Shown here piece by piece: positions 1 to 5,191 of a stretch of DNA of 5,191 bases. The stretch covers positions 1-5,191 of the forward strand of contig JAICHC010000262.1 of assembly GCA_025922795.1 (NCBI GenBank), read 5' to 3'. Each line of letters begins with the position of its first letter. The stretch's first letter is position 1. The notes beneath the pieces were generated by a model. The model was not told where the DNA came from and searched no databases. It saw only the letters and a program-made list of their open reading frames with translations. Source of the DNA: Candidatus Binatia bacterium (GTDB taxonomy: Bacteria; Desulfobacterota_B; Binatia; UBA9968). Made by a program: the position numbers and the translations under genes.

Positions 1-1
1 A

Positions 2-1426
2 TTAATTCGGCAGGCCGGGTTTGGTCTTCTTGAATTCGTGAGCTTTGAGATCGTGCTTTTTCAACAAGTCGTAAAAATCCGCCCGGTACTTACCGGCAAG
101 CTTGGCGGCTTGGCTTACGTTGCCTTCCGTCATGGACAGCACTTGAATGAGGTAGTCCCGCTCAAAAGCATCGCGCGCGTCTTTCAAAGGTCGTAAGCCG
201 GCGCTCGACTCCTCGATCCCTTCCGTGGAAAAACTCGGCGCGCGCTCGGCTGCGACGCTTTTCCCTTGAAGGACATAGTCCTCCGTTACCGTGTCACTCT
301 GCGTCATCGCCACCGCATACTCGATCGTGTTCTCCAGCTCACGAACGTTGCCCGGCCAGTCATGCAGCATGAGCTTGCGCAACGCCTCGGGTGTCAAACC
401 CTTCACTTCCTTTTTCATGTGCTGGGAGTATTTTTTGAAAAAATGCTCTAGGAGCGGCACAATATCGTCCTTGCGCTCGCGCAGCGGCGGCAGATAGACT
501 GGAATCACGTGAATCCGATAGAACAAGTCGTCGCGAAATAGACCTTTGCGCACTTGATCTTCCAGATCCTTGTTGGTCGCGACGATGACGCGGACATCGA
601 CTTCGAGCGGCATCTCGCTGCCGACCGGGTAGAACTGCCTTTCTTGCAAGACACGCAACAGCTTCGATTGTGTGGCCCGCGGCATATCGCCGATCTCGTC
701 AAGAAACAGTGTGCCGCCGTGCGCCTGGGTAAACAGTCCGCGCGTACTCTTGACCGCTCCGGTAAACGCTCCCTTTTCGTGGCCGAACAACTCGCTTTCG
801 AGCAGTGACTCGGGCAGCGCCGCGCAGTTTAACGCGACAAACGGCTTGTCCTTGCGATCGCTCGCGAGGTGTATCGCCTTGGCGATCAGTTCTTTTCCCG
901 TGCCGCTTTCACCGTGGATATGGACCGTAGAATCGAGCTTGGCAATGCGCGACACAACGTCGAGCACCGCGCGCATCTTGCCGCTGCGCGCAATGATGTT
1001 GGCGAAATCGAAGCGCTCGTTGATAATATCTTTGAGCCGTTTGATCTCATAATTGAGCTTACGATTTTCCAACGCGCGCTCGATCTGCATCAGCAAATCG
1101 GAAGGCTCGAACGGCTTGGTCAGGTAGCTGTAAGCTCCCCGGCGCATCGCCTCCACCGCGCTTTCAATGCTGCCATGCGCCGTCAGGATGATCGTCGGCA
1201 CGTCGGGGTTGATGCCGCGAAACTCATCCATCAACGTGAGCCCATCGCCGTTGGCGAGCATGAGATCGACAATGCAAAGATCAAAAAGCCTTTCTTTAAG
1301 CGCGCTGATCGCTTGCGTCTCGTCAGCGGTGGCAATCACGTCATAATCCGCCGACTCGAGCCGCATACGGATCAGCTCGAGCAGGTTGGGATTATCGTCG
1401 ACGACCAGAATTTGACCCTTAGCCAT
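2..1426 (-). CDS. glrR: GlrR/QseF-like sigma-54-dependent response regulator
   Basis: Seen: 474 residues, complete, with TAA at 4-2. The receiver domain (about 4-118) has acidic D10-D11, phosphoacceptor D54, T82 and K104. The AAA+ sigma-54 activator domain (about 143-385) has Walker A GESGTGKE (172-179), the sigma-54-contacting GAFTGA loop (219-224), Walker B TLFLDEIGD (239-247) and R298/R304 at the arginine-finger region (GLFRDDLFYR). A Fis-type helix-turn-helix (about 434-459, GNVSQAAKLAGKYRADFYDL) follows a linker of about 30 residues. Known: NtrC-family proteins are phosphorylated by a cognate kinase, form ATPase rings on enhancer DNA and remodel RNA polymerase-sigma-54. E. coli GlrR (444 residues) drives glmY and rpoE promoters, and its C-terminus has the same AG-x-x-R-x-(E/D)-FY-x-LL pattern with a following EFK/DFK. 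Inferred: it is a GlrR ortholog phosphorylated by the kinase encoded upstream. All key residues are intact. Its target genes are not visible here. It starts at ATG 1426, 8 bases after the lipoprotein stop. Confidence 0.93.
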   Translation of the reverse strand: MAKGQILVVDDNPNLLELIRMRLESADYDVIATADETQAISALKERLFDLCIVDLMLANGDGLTLMDEFRGINPDVPTIILTAHGSIESAVEAMRRGAYSYLTKPFEPSDLLMQIERALENRKLNYEIKRLKDIINERFDFANIIARSGKMRAVLDVVSRIAKLDSTVHIHGESGTGKELIAKAIHLASDRKDKPFVALNCAALPESLLESELFGHEKGAFTGAVKSTRGLFTQAHGGTLFLDEIGDMPRATQSKLLRVLQERQFYPVGSEMPLEVDVRVIVATNKDLEDQVRKGLFRDDLFYRIHVIPVYLPPLRERKDDIVPLLEHFFKKYSQHMKKEVKGLTPEALRKLMLHDWPGNVRELENTIEYAVAMTQSDTVTEDYVLQGKSVAAERAPSFSTEGIEESSAGLRPLKDARDAFERDYLIQVLSMTEGNVSQAAKLAGKYRADFYDLLKKHDLKAHEFKKTKPGLPN

Positions 1427-1434
1427 GTCGCGCT

Positions 1435-2043
1435 CTACCTGCCGCGCTCGCGTCGTTTTTGATCGATCTCGATATCGACTTGCTTGGACTTCTCGATGAC
1501 CTGCTTGGTCTTTTCGATTTCCTGCTTGATTTTTTCGAGCTCAAGGCGCGACCTCTCGATTTCTCGTTTGGATTTTTCCATCGCCTGACGGTTCTGCTCA
1601 ACTTCTTGTCTTGATTTTTCAATCGCCTCGCGCGACTTCTCGATGTCTCGTTTGGAGTTTTCCGCCTCTTCCAAAACCCCCACCCAGATTTTCGCGGTCT
1701 CGGCCCAGGGGCTCGCCGGATAGGCCGAAACGAGTTGCGAAAACGCACCCAGGGCCTTGTGCAGGTCGCGCCGAGGATTTTGTGGATGAGCGTGGACCAG
1801 CCCCATCCTGTACAGCGCGACATCAGCCGGCGGTTTCTCTTGTGCCGCGGCGGCGACGCTTTGGAATGCACGCAGCGATCCGTCGAAATCCCCGCGAACC
1901 AGCAGCTGATTGCCGGTTGCTAACGAATCGCGCATTTCGCGGCGCCGATTCGATTCCTGCAACAGGCTGCAACCGGTTAGGAATATTAGCAGGGCAAGAC
2001 AAAAATAAAAGTACTTCCCTGGCCCAGCTCGCTTTCGGCCCAT
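1435..2043 (-). CDS. Outer-membrane-type lipoprotein with TPR-like domain and heptad-repeat tail (QseG-position protein)
   Basis: Seen: 202 residues. The basic N-region MGRKRAGPGK precedes a hydrophobic core (about 11-22) and lipobox LTGC, so Cys25 is the lipidation site. Ser26 at +2 favours Lol export to the outer membrane, with the body in the periplasm. Residues about 38-125 are helical and TPR-like: GDFDGSLRAFQSV, then ALGAFSQLVSAYPASPWAETA, recalling BamD- or YbgF-type TPR lipoproteins. Residues 134-189 are eight uninterrupted heptads of the form I-E-K-S-R-Q-E. The start is ATG at 2043. No other ATG, GTG or TTG lies in frame before the signal-peptide core, so the 58-base overlap with the kinase gene appears real. 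It ends with TAG at 1437-1435, 8 bases before the regulator. Known: in E. coli the same slot holds QseG, an OM lipoprotein that binds the periplasmic part of QseE and controls its activity. Inferred: this protein plays that part here. I see no convincing sequence identity to QseG, so homology as opposed to analogy is open. Confidence 0.85.
   Translation of the reverse strand: MGRKRAGPGKYFYFCLALLIFLTGCSLLQESNRRREMRDSLATGNQLLVRGDFDGSLRAFQSVAAAAQEKPPADVALYRMGLVHAHPQNPRRDLHKALGAFSQLVSAYPASPWAETAKIWVGVLEEAENSKRDIEKSREAIEKSRQEVEQNRQAMEKSKREIERSRLELEKIKQEIEKTKQVIEKSKQVDIEIDQKRRERGR
1437..1440 (-). promoter_or_regulatory. Probable Shine-Dalgarno site for the response regulator, inside the lipoprotein stop region
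   Basis: Minus-strand AGGT lies ten bases before the ATG at 1426 and overlaps the last Arg codon (AGG) and the first base of the TAG stop of the lipoprotein gene; AGAG follows closely. Ribosomes ending the lipoprotein would sit on the regulator's start region, which suggests translational coupling. The match to the anti-Shine-Dalgarno sequence is short. Confidence 0.4.
1477..1644 (-). repeat. Eight tandem 21-bp units encoding heptad repeats
   Basis: The units encode residues 134-189 of the lipoprotein in perfect 7-residue phase: IEKSREA, IEKSRQE, VEQNRQA, MEKSKRE, IERSRLE, LEKIKQE, IEKTKQV, IEKSKQV. The DNA units differ at many synonymous positions; for example Glu-Lys appears as GAGAAG, GAAAAA and GAAAAG. 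This indicates an old duplication series kept by selection on the protein and argues against fresh slippage. There are no spacers, so it is not a CRISPR array. Confidence 0.85.
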
Positions 2044-3428
2044 ATTTTTCCGCCGTGGGAGGTAATAATACTATTGGCAATCGCCAAGCCGAGACCCGTA
2101 CCCTGCCGAGCGTGCGGCGCCTGGCGACTTCCTTGATTAAATTTTTCGAAGATCGAGGTCAAGCTTTCCGCGGGAATGCCTGGTCCCGAGTCTTTCACAG
2201 AAATGGCCAGTTTGCCATCGGCCGGTTTCGCCGCGACCCGGACCGAGCCGCCCTTCGGAGTAAACTTGACGGCATTGCCGAGGAGATTTCTCAGCACCTG
2301 AAGAATGCGCTCGGGATCCATTCTTAACGGTGGCAGCGACCCGTCCATCTCGTTTTCCAATCGAATGCCTTTCGCCTCGACCAAAGGCGTGATCTCCGCG
2401 ATCGCGCGTTTGATCAAAGGATCGACGTGAGTGATCTCAAAATCGTAAGCCATCATGCCGGCTTCCATTTTCGACAGATCGAGCAGAGAATTGACGACGC
2501 TGATCAGACGATTGCTCTCTTCGGCCAGGATGCTCAAGAGCTTGCGCTGCTTCTCGGTGGTGTCGCCACCGACGCCGTCGAGCAATAAACCGGTGCCCTC
2601 CTTGATCGAGGTCAGCGGCGTGCGCAGCTCGTGCGACATGGATGAAAAAAAATCCGCCTTCATCCGGTCAATCTCATGGAGTTTTTCGCACATCGAGTTG
2701 ATCGCCGCCGCTAACTCGCCGATCTCCGGCGGCGAATTGACCACCAGCTTTCCTTCGAAGTTTCCGTTCGCGATGTCGCGCGTTTTGCTTTTTAGCAGTC
2801 CAATGGGACGGGTGATACTTTTGGTAATGAACAGGGACATCAGGATAATCGCCAGCAAACAGGCAACGGAAATCATCACCGAGACCTCGCCGGCCTGGTT
2901 GGCCGCCGCCGCCAAATCGGCAACCTTGCCGTGGGTCAACTGCTGCTGGTTCACGCGGAGCATCTCGAAAGAAGCCAGCATGGCATCGATCAGGTTGTCC
3001 TTGTTCTGCTTGTACTCCGCTTGCGGATACGCTTTCTTCGAGCGCACCAGGGGCGCCTCCTCCTCGACGATTTCGTCATAGCTGCGAAAATCGCGGGCAA
3101 CCTGTTTCAGAACCGGAGTCGCCACCGGATCTTCCACGGCGAATGCGCTTTCCAGGCGCCCTTCAAAGTCGATCTTGAGTCGAACGAATTGCAGATACCA
3201 GGTTTCGTCCCGGGTAATCGCAAACTTCTGCTCGGCGCGACTCTGCGCCAGCAGAAGATCAGCGAGCATCTTTTCGTAATCAAGAATCCGATTGTCGACT
3301 TGCAGGATCGACTGGGTGAGATCGCGAAAGTAACGCAGTTGCACAACGGCATAAGCGCTCGCCATCGCCACAATCAGGAAAATGGCCAAATAGCCGATCG
3401 TCAGGCGGGAAAATAAACTTAAGCGCAC
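1986..3428 (-). CDS. glrK: GlrK/QseE-like membrane sensor histidine kinase
   Basis: Seen: 480 residues. TM1 (about 10-30) is followed by a periplasmic, charged, all-helical region (about 31-180), TM2 (about 182-202) and HAMP (about 203-256). The HisKA phosphoacceptor block FFSSMSHELRTPLTSIKEG puts the phosphorylated His at 266. The HATPase_c domain has the N box NLLGNAVKFT (381-390), G1 DSGPGIP (413-419), F box FEKF (427-430) and G2 GTGLGLAI (443-450). All catalytic motifs are intact. No PAS or receiver domain is present, so it is a classical non-hybrid kinase. Known: E. coli GlrK (QseE) has the same layout and a similar H-box continuation ending in an EGT-x-LL pattern. It phosphorylates GlrR and is controlled by the lipoprotein QseG. 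Inferred: it pairs with the regulator two genes downstream and senses envelope state through its helical periplasmic domain. Its last 18 codons overlap the start of the lipoprotein gene. Kinase assignment is certain; orthology to GlrK rests on motif similarity plus gene order. Confidence 0.9.
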   Translation of the reverse strand: MRLSLFSRLTIGYLAIFLIVAMASAYAVVQLRYFRDLTQSILQVDNRILDYEKMLADLLLAQSRAEQKFAITRDETWYLQFVRLKIDFEGRLESAFAVEDPVATPVLKQVARDFRSYDEIVEEEAPLVRSKKAYPQAEYKQNKDNLIDAMLASFEMLRVNQQQLTHGKVADLAAAANQAGEVSVMISVACLLAIILMSLFITKSITRPIGLLKSKTRDIANGNFEGKLVVNSPPEIGELAAAINSMCEKLHEIDRMKADFFSSMSHELRTPLTSIKEGTGLLLDGVGGDTTEKQRKLLSILAEESNRLISVVNSLLDLSKMEAGMMAYDFEITHVDPLIKRAIAEITPLVEAKGIRLENEMDGSLPPLRMDPERILQVLRNLLGNAVKFTPKGGSVRVAAKPADGKLAISVKDSGPGIPAESLTSIFEKFNQGSRQAPHARQGTGLGLAIANSIITSHGGKIWAESELGQGSTFIFVLPC

Positions 3429-3437
3429 TTGGGTATT

Positions 3438-3443
3438 TTCCTC
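3438..3443 (-). promoter_or_regulatory. Shine-Dalgarno site for the histidine kinase GTG start
   Basis: GAGGAA on the minus strand sits 9 bases before the GTG at 3428, inside the 32-base gap after rmuC. It decides the start: no ATG lies nearby in frame, and the protein from this GTG begins with a short basic stretch directly followed by the first membrane segment, as expected for a sensor kinase. Confidence 0.65.
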
Positions 3444-3460
3444 GCTCGCGGAGTCGCAGT

Positions 3461-4585
3461 CTAGCGCGCTCTGAAACCGGGCGGCAATTCGCAGCGTTCG
3501 ATCGAGTCGCCGTCCGCCGACAGCAGTTTCTGGCCGAACTGCTCGAGTCGGCGGTCGGCATTGAGGTATCCGGATTGGGCATGGCCCAAATGTTTTCCGA
3601 TCAGGGCGAACTCCTCGCGAAATTTGCCGAAGTCGCCTTGCAGGCGGCTTAAATACTGGATGATTTCCCGTGCGCGATCTTCGATCTTCATGCCTTTCAA
3701 GCCCAAAACAATCGCCTGCAGATAAGCATAGAGACTGTTCGGCGACACCGGCACCACGTGCTTCGTCATCGCATAATAACTGAGACTCTTCTCTGCGGAG
3801 GCGTCGTCTTTGATGATCGTTTCATAGTAGACATTTTCCGCCGGGATATACATGAGCGCAAAATCGTAAGTGCCCTCGTCGGGCAAAATATATTTCCCGG
3901 CGATGGCATCGATGTGCTTTTTAACGTCAGCCACGAACTGTTTTCTCGCCCGGGCTTTTTCGTCATCCGTCGCGGGCTCGACCATACGCTTAAAATTCTC
4001 CAGAGGAAATTTCGCATCCACCGGCACCAGGGAGGCGCCGATCTTGATCACCGCATCGACCTTCTCGCCGCTGCGAAAACTATGCTGGGTCGAAAAATGC
4101 TGCGCCGGCAGGATCTGCATCAGCAAATCTTCGAGAAAGAACTCGCCCAAGCCGCCTCTGAGCTTCGGTGCTCGGAGTATTTCCTGCAACGAGGCGATGT
4201 CCTTGCCGACTTCGTAAATTTTTCGGTTGGCTTCTTCGAGCCCGCCTAGGCTGCGTTGCACGCTGCCGACGACGTCGGCGGCATGATCCAGGCGCTCGCC
4301 CAAACTCTGCTGCGTCTGGTTCAACACAGCGGCGTTTTCTTTCAGCCGCTCGTTGACGTGGCCGAGCATCTGGCTCAATTGTTGCTGGATCGACTGCGCG
4401 TTGTTGTCGAGCCCGTGGCTGAACTGTGCGCGCACCTGCTCGATCTGCTGCTGCAACAGCAAGAGCGACGGATCGTCGCGTTTTTCCCGGAGCAAGGATC
4501 GCACCCGGCTCAAAAAAACCCATCCGAGAAGAACCAAAACCAAAACTGAAGTGGGAATCAAAACGAGAGGGCTGGACAGTTCCAC
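3461..4585 (-). CDS. rmuC: RmuC family protein (DNA recombination limiting protein)
   Basis: Seen: 374 residues. An N-terminal hydrophobic segment (about residues 7-25) is followed by a basic flank. A long Gln- and Leu-rich coiled coil covers roughly 40-130, then comes the conserved RmuC domain (about 140-330). Its hallmarks are RGGLGEFFLEDLL (143-155), KVDAVIKIG (175-183), VPVDAKFPLENF (187-198), YDFALMYIPAENVYYE (240-255) and VVPVSPNSLYAYLQAI (277-292). D177 and the D190-A-K192 pair fit the PD-(D/E)xK nuclease-like core proposed for the family. Known: E. coli rmuC affects the frequency of inversion at short inverted repeats, and the protein is a predicted membrane-tethered nuclease; its biochemistry is poorly defined. 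It is shorter than the E. coli protein (about 475 residues), mainly in coiled coil and tail. The start is GTG at 4585: the next in-frame upstream codons are non-starts or rare starts before a TAG at 4615-4613. No clear ribosome binding site is visible. It lies 17 bases after the small gene and 32 before the kinase, so it is probably co-transcribed with them. Confidence 0.93.
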   Translation of the reverse strand: MELSSPLVLIPTSVLVLVLLGWVFLSRVRSLLREKRDDPSLLLLQQQIEQVRAQFSHGLDNNAQSIQQQLSQMLGHVNERLKENAAVLNQTQQSLGERLDHAADVVGSVQRSLGGLEEANRKIYEVGKDIASLQEILRAPKLRGGLGEFFLEDLLMQILPAQHFSTQHSFRSGEKVDAVIKIGASLVPVDAKFPLENFKRMVEPATDDEKARARKQFVADVKKHIDAIAGKYILPDEGTYDFALMYIPAENVYYETIIKDDASAEKSLSYYAMTKHVVPVSPNSLYAYLQAIVLGLKGMKIEDRAREIIQYLSRLQGDFGKFREEFALIGKHLGHAQSGYLNADRRLEQFGQKLLSADGDSIERCELPPGFRAR

Positions 4586-4602
4586 GATGAAGCGTGGCGG
4601 AA

Positions 4603-4815
4603 TCAGAGGAGTCTAACGGCGTATTCCAAGATTTCGCTGAGCTTGCGAATTTGCGTCGCGCGCATCGACCTTTCTTCGCGGGGGGCGTTGAAATAGTCAT
4701 CGACGCTTTTCTTCATGTTCCATTCCAACAGTTCCACGCACTGTTCGATGCTCATTTTCTCCGAACGGCGGCGACGCGCCTGGTGCAGTTCGTTGATCCG
4801 GATGACCTGACCCAT
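4603..4815 (-). CDS. Small uncharacterised protein, about 70 residues
   Basis: I do not recognise this protein. The frame lies between the agmatine deiminase and rmuC genes, ends in TGA (4605-4603), and stops 17 bases before the rmuC start. The start is uncertain. ATG at 4815 gives a protein beginning MGQVIRINELHQARRRR. In-frame TTG at 4836 or ATG at 4830 would add 7 or 5 residues. ATG at 4755 would leave 50 residues, with GGAG only three bases in front of it. I prefer 4815 because the upstream starts fall inside the promoter candidate, but no clear ribosome binding site precedes 4815. The product has a short basic run (ARRRRSEK), then a charged, probably all-helical body containing CVELLEWNMKKS and ending QIRKLSEILEYAVRLL. 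It has no signal peptide or membrane segment and only one Cys (from the preferred start), so it is probably a soluble cytoplasmic helical protein. Gene-like spacing supports it being real; function is unknown. Confidence 0.65.
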   Translation of the reverse strand: MGQVIRINELHQARRRRSEKMSIEQCVELLEWNMKKSVDDYFNAPREERSMRATQIRKLSEILEYAVRLL

Positions 4816-4825
4816 ACAAGCGGTT

Positions 4826-4853
4826 AGCATAGGCAAGCCTGTGAAATTGTCAA
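4826..4853 (-). promoter_or_regulatory. Candidate sigma-70-type promoter upstream of the small gene and rmuC
   Basis: Read on the minus strand, a perfect TTGACA lies at 4853-4848. A 16-base spacer follows, then TATGCT at 4831-4826, which matches the -10 consensus TATAAT at four of six positions. The -35 box contains the TGA stop of the agmatine deiminase gene, so the promoter would start exactly where that gene ends. Transcription would begin near 4818-4820, only a few bases before the ATG at 4815, giving a leaderless or nearly leaderless message. The spacer also contains the short palindrome AGGCTTGCCT. This rests on box similarity alone. A chance match is possible, and the gene could equally be read through from the gene upstream. 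Confidence 0.4.
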
Positions 4854-5191
4854 GCCCTAAGAACCGTCACCGCCGGCTCCTGTTGCGTCACGCAGTGAAG
4901 CGCACCCAAACCGGCGACCACTTCATTGCAGCGAAGGCCGATGACTTTCCGTTCGGGAAATAATTCTTGCAAAATACCCTGTACCTTGCCGTCGTTGGGA
5001 TCGTCGAAGACCGGCACCAGCACGATCCCGTTGGCAATGTAAAAATTGGCGTAGCTCGCCGGCAAACGGGCGCCGCGATCGTAGACCGGCGCCGGGCAAG
5101 GCACGGGCACAATCGAAAATTTTTTGCCGTCTTGATCCGTGGCACCCTGCAATCGTTCGAAGTTGTTTTGCAAAACCCTGTAATTTTCGTC
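4850..5191 (-). CDS. aguA: Agmatine deiminase family protein, C-terminal part (5' end outside window)
   Basis: Seen: the reading frame is open to the window edge and begins DENYRVLQNNFERLQG, which continues upstream, so the TTG at 5173 is an internal Leu codon and not a start. About 113 C-terminal residues are present and end at TGA (4852-4850). Two blocks typical of the family are visible: NGIVLVPVFDDPND, and GLGALHCVTQQEPA just before the C-terminus. The Cys of the second block is encoded at 4894-4892 and corresponds to the family's catalytic nucleophile. Known: agmatine deiminases of the guanidino-group-modifying (pentein) fold hydrolyse agmatine to N-carbamoylputrescine and ammonia in the cytoplasm, a step in making putrescine from arginine. 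Inferred: the active site is intact as far as it can be seen, because the other catalytic residues lie upstream of the window. The same superfamily holds peptidyl-arginine deiminase-like enzymes, so substrate is not certain. The usual partner, N-carbamoylputrescine amidase, is not in the window. Confidence 0.9.
   Translation of the reverse strand, partial: DENYRVLQNNFERLQGATDQDGKKFSIVPVPCPAPVYDRGARLPASYANFYIANGIVLVPVFDDPNDGKVQGILQELFPERKVIGLRCNEVVAGLGALHCVTQQEPAVTVLRA

Noticed and set aside
869..1462. Plus-strand open frame of 197 codons antisense to the response regulator
   Set aside because: It lies wholly opposite an intact, strongly motif-supported NtrC-type gene, has no recognisable domain, and reads as the complement of that gene's biased codons.
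1477..1644. Possible CRISPR or non-coding tandem repeat
   Set aside because: The 21-bp units abut without spacers, keep a reading frame, and vary at synonymous sites, which fits protein heptads.
1419..1871. Minus-strand frame of 150 codons within the lipoprotein gene, with a repetitive Arg/Ser/Lys-rich product
   Set aside because: It is the frame-shifted reading of the 21-bp heptad repeat. Its repeat pattern follows from the real frame, and it has no start signal.
1611..2327. Plus-strand open frame of 238 codons opposite the lipoprotein and kinase genes
   Set aside because: The translation is rich in Arg and Pro without domains or a plausible start context, while the opposite strand has a clear lipobox protein and kinase ATPase motifs.
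2455..3081. Plus-strand open frame of 208 codons opposite the kinase gene
   Set aside because: It mirrors the HAMP, HisKA and sensor coding region, has no domain of its own, and lacks a separate intergenic start region.
4080..4700. Minus-strand frame of 206 codons spanning the small gene and the first part of rmuC
   Set aside because: The product is Arg/Ala-rich and featureless, and the overlapping rmuC frame carries the full family motif set.
4816..4849. Possible terminator after the agmatine deiminase gene
   Set aside because: The only inverted repeat has a 4-bp stem with a 2-base centre and no T-run, which cannot form a rho-independent terminator.

Overview
The window is a compact stretch of bacterial chromosome in which every supportable gene lies on the minus strand, so it reads from base 5191 down to base 1. 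It looks like a Gram-negative (diderm) bacterium. It encodes an outer-membrane-type lipoprotein with a Lol-compatible Ser after the lipidated Cys, and a sigma-54-dependent response regulator, and base composition is moderately GC-rich by eye. The protein style suggests a proteobacterium or deltaproteobacteria-like lineage, but the sequence alone does not fix the taxon.

In transcription order the window holds six genes. First is the C-terminal third of an agmatine deiminase family enzyme (to 4850), cut by the window edge. Next is a 70-residue uncharacterised protein (4815-4603), then RmuC (4585-3461). The last three genes form a set: a membrane histidine kinase (3428-1986), a lipoprotein with a long heptad-repeat tail (2043-1435), and an NtrC-type response regulator (1426-2). 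The longest gap between genes is about 34 bases, and no terminator was seen. A TTGACA / TATGCT promoter candidate sits at the agmatine deiminase stop codon and could start a separate unit running from the small gene through the response regulator.

The main point is the last three genes. Kinase, lipoprotein and sigma-54 regulator occur in the same order, with the same kinds of product, as glrK-qseG-glrR (qseE-qseG-qseF) of Escherichia coli. The kinase H-box region and the regulator C-terminus carry GlrK- and GlrR-like sequence. The middle lipoprotein differs from E. coli QseG: it has a TPR-like N-terminal part and eight uninterrupted heptads. Kinase and lipoprotein genes overlap by 58 bases, and the regulator starts 8 bases after the lipoprotein, so the three are probably translated together. 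The inferred model is that the OM-anchored lipoprotein contacts the kinase's periplasmic helical domain and tunes phosphorylation of the regulator, which then drives sigma-54 promoters elsewhere. No sigma-54 promoter was noticed inside the window.
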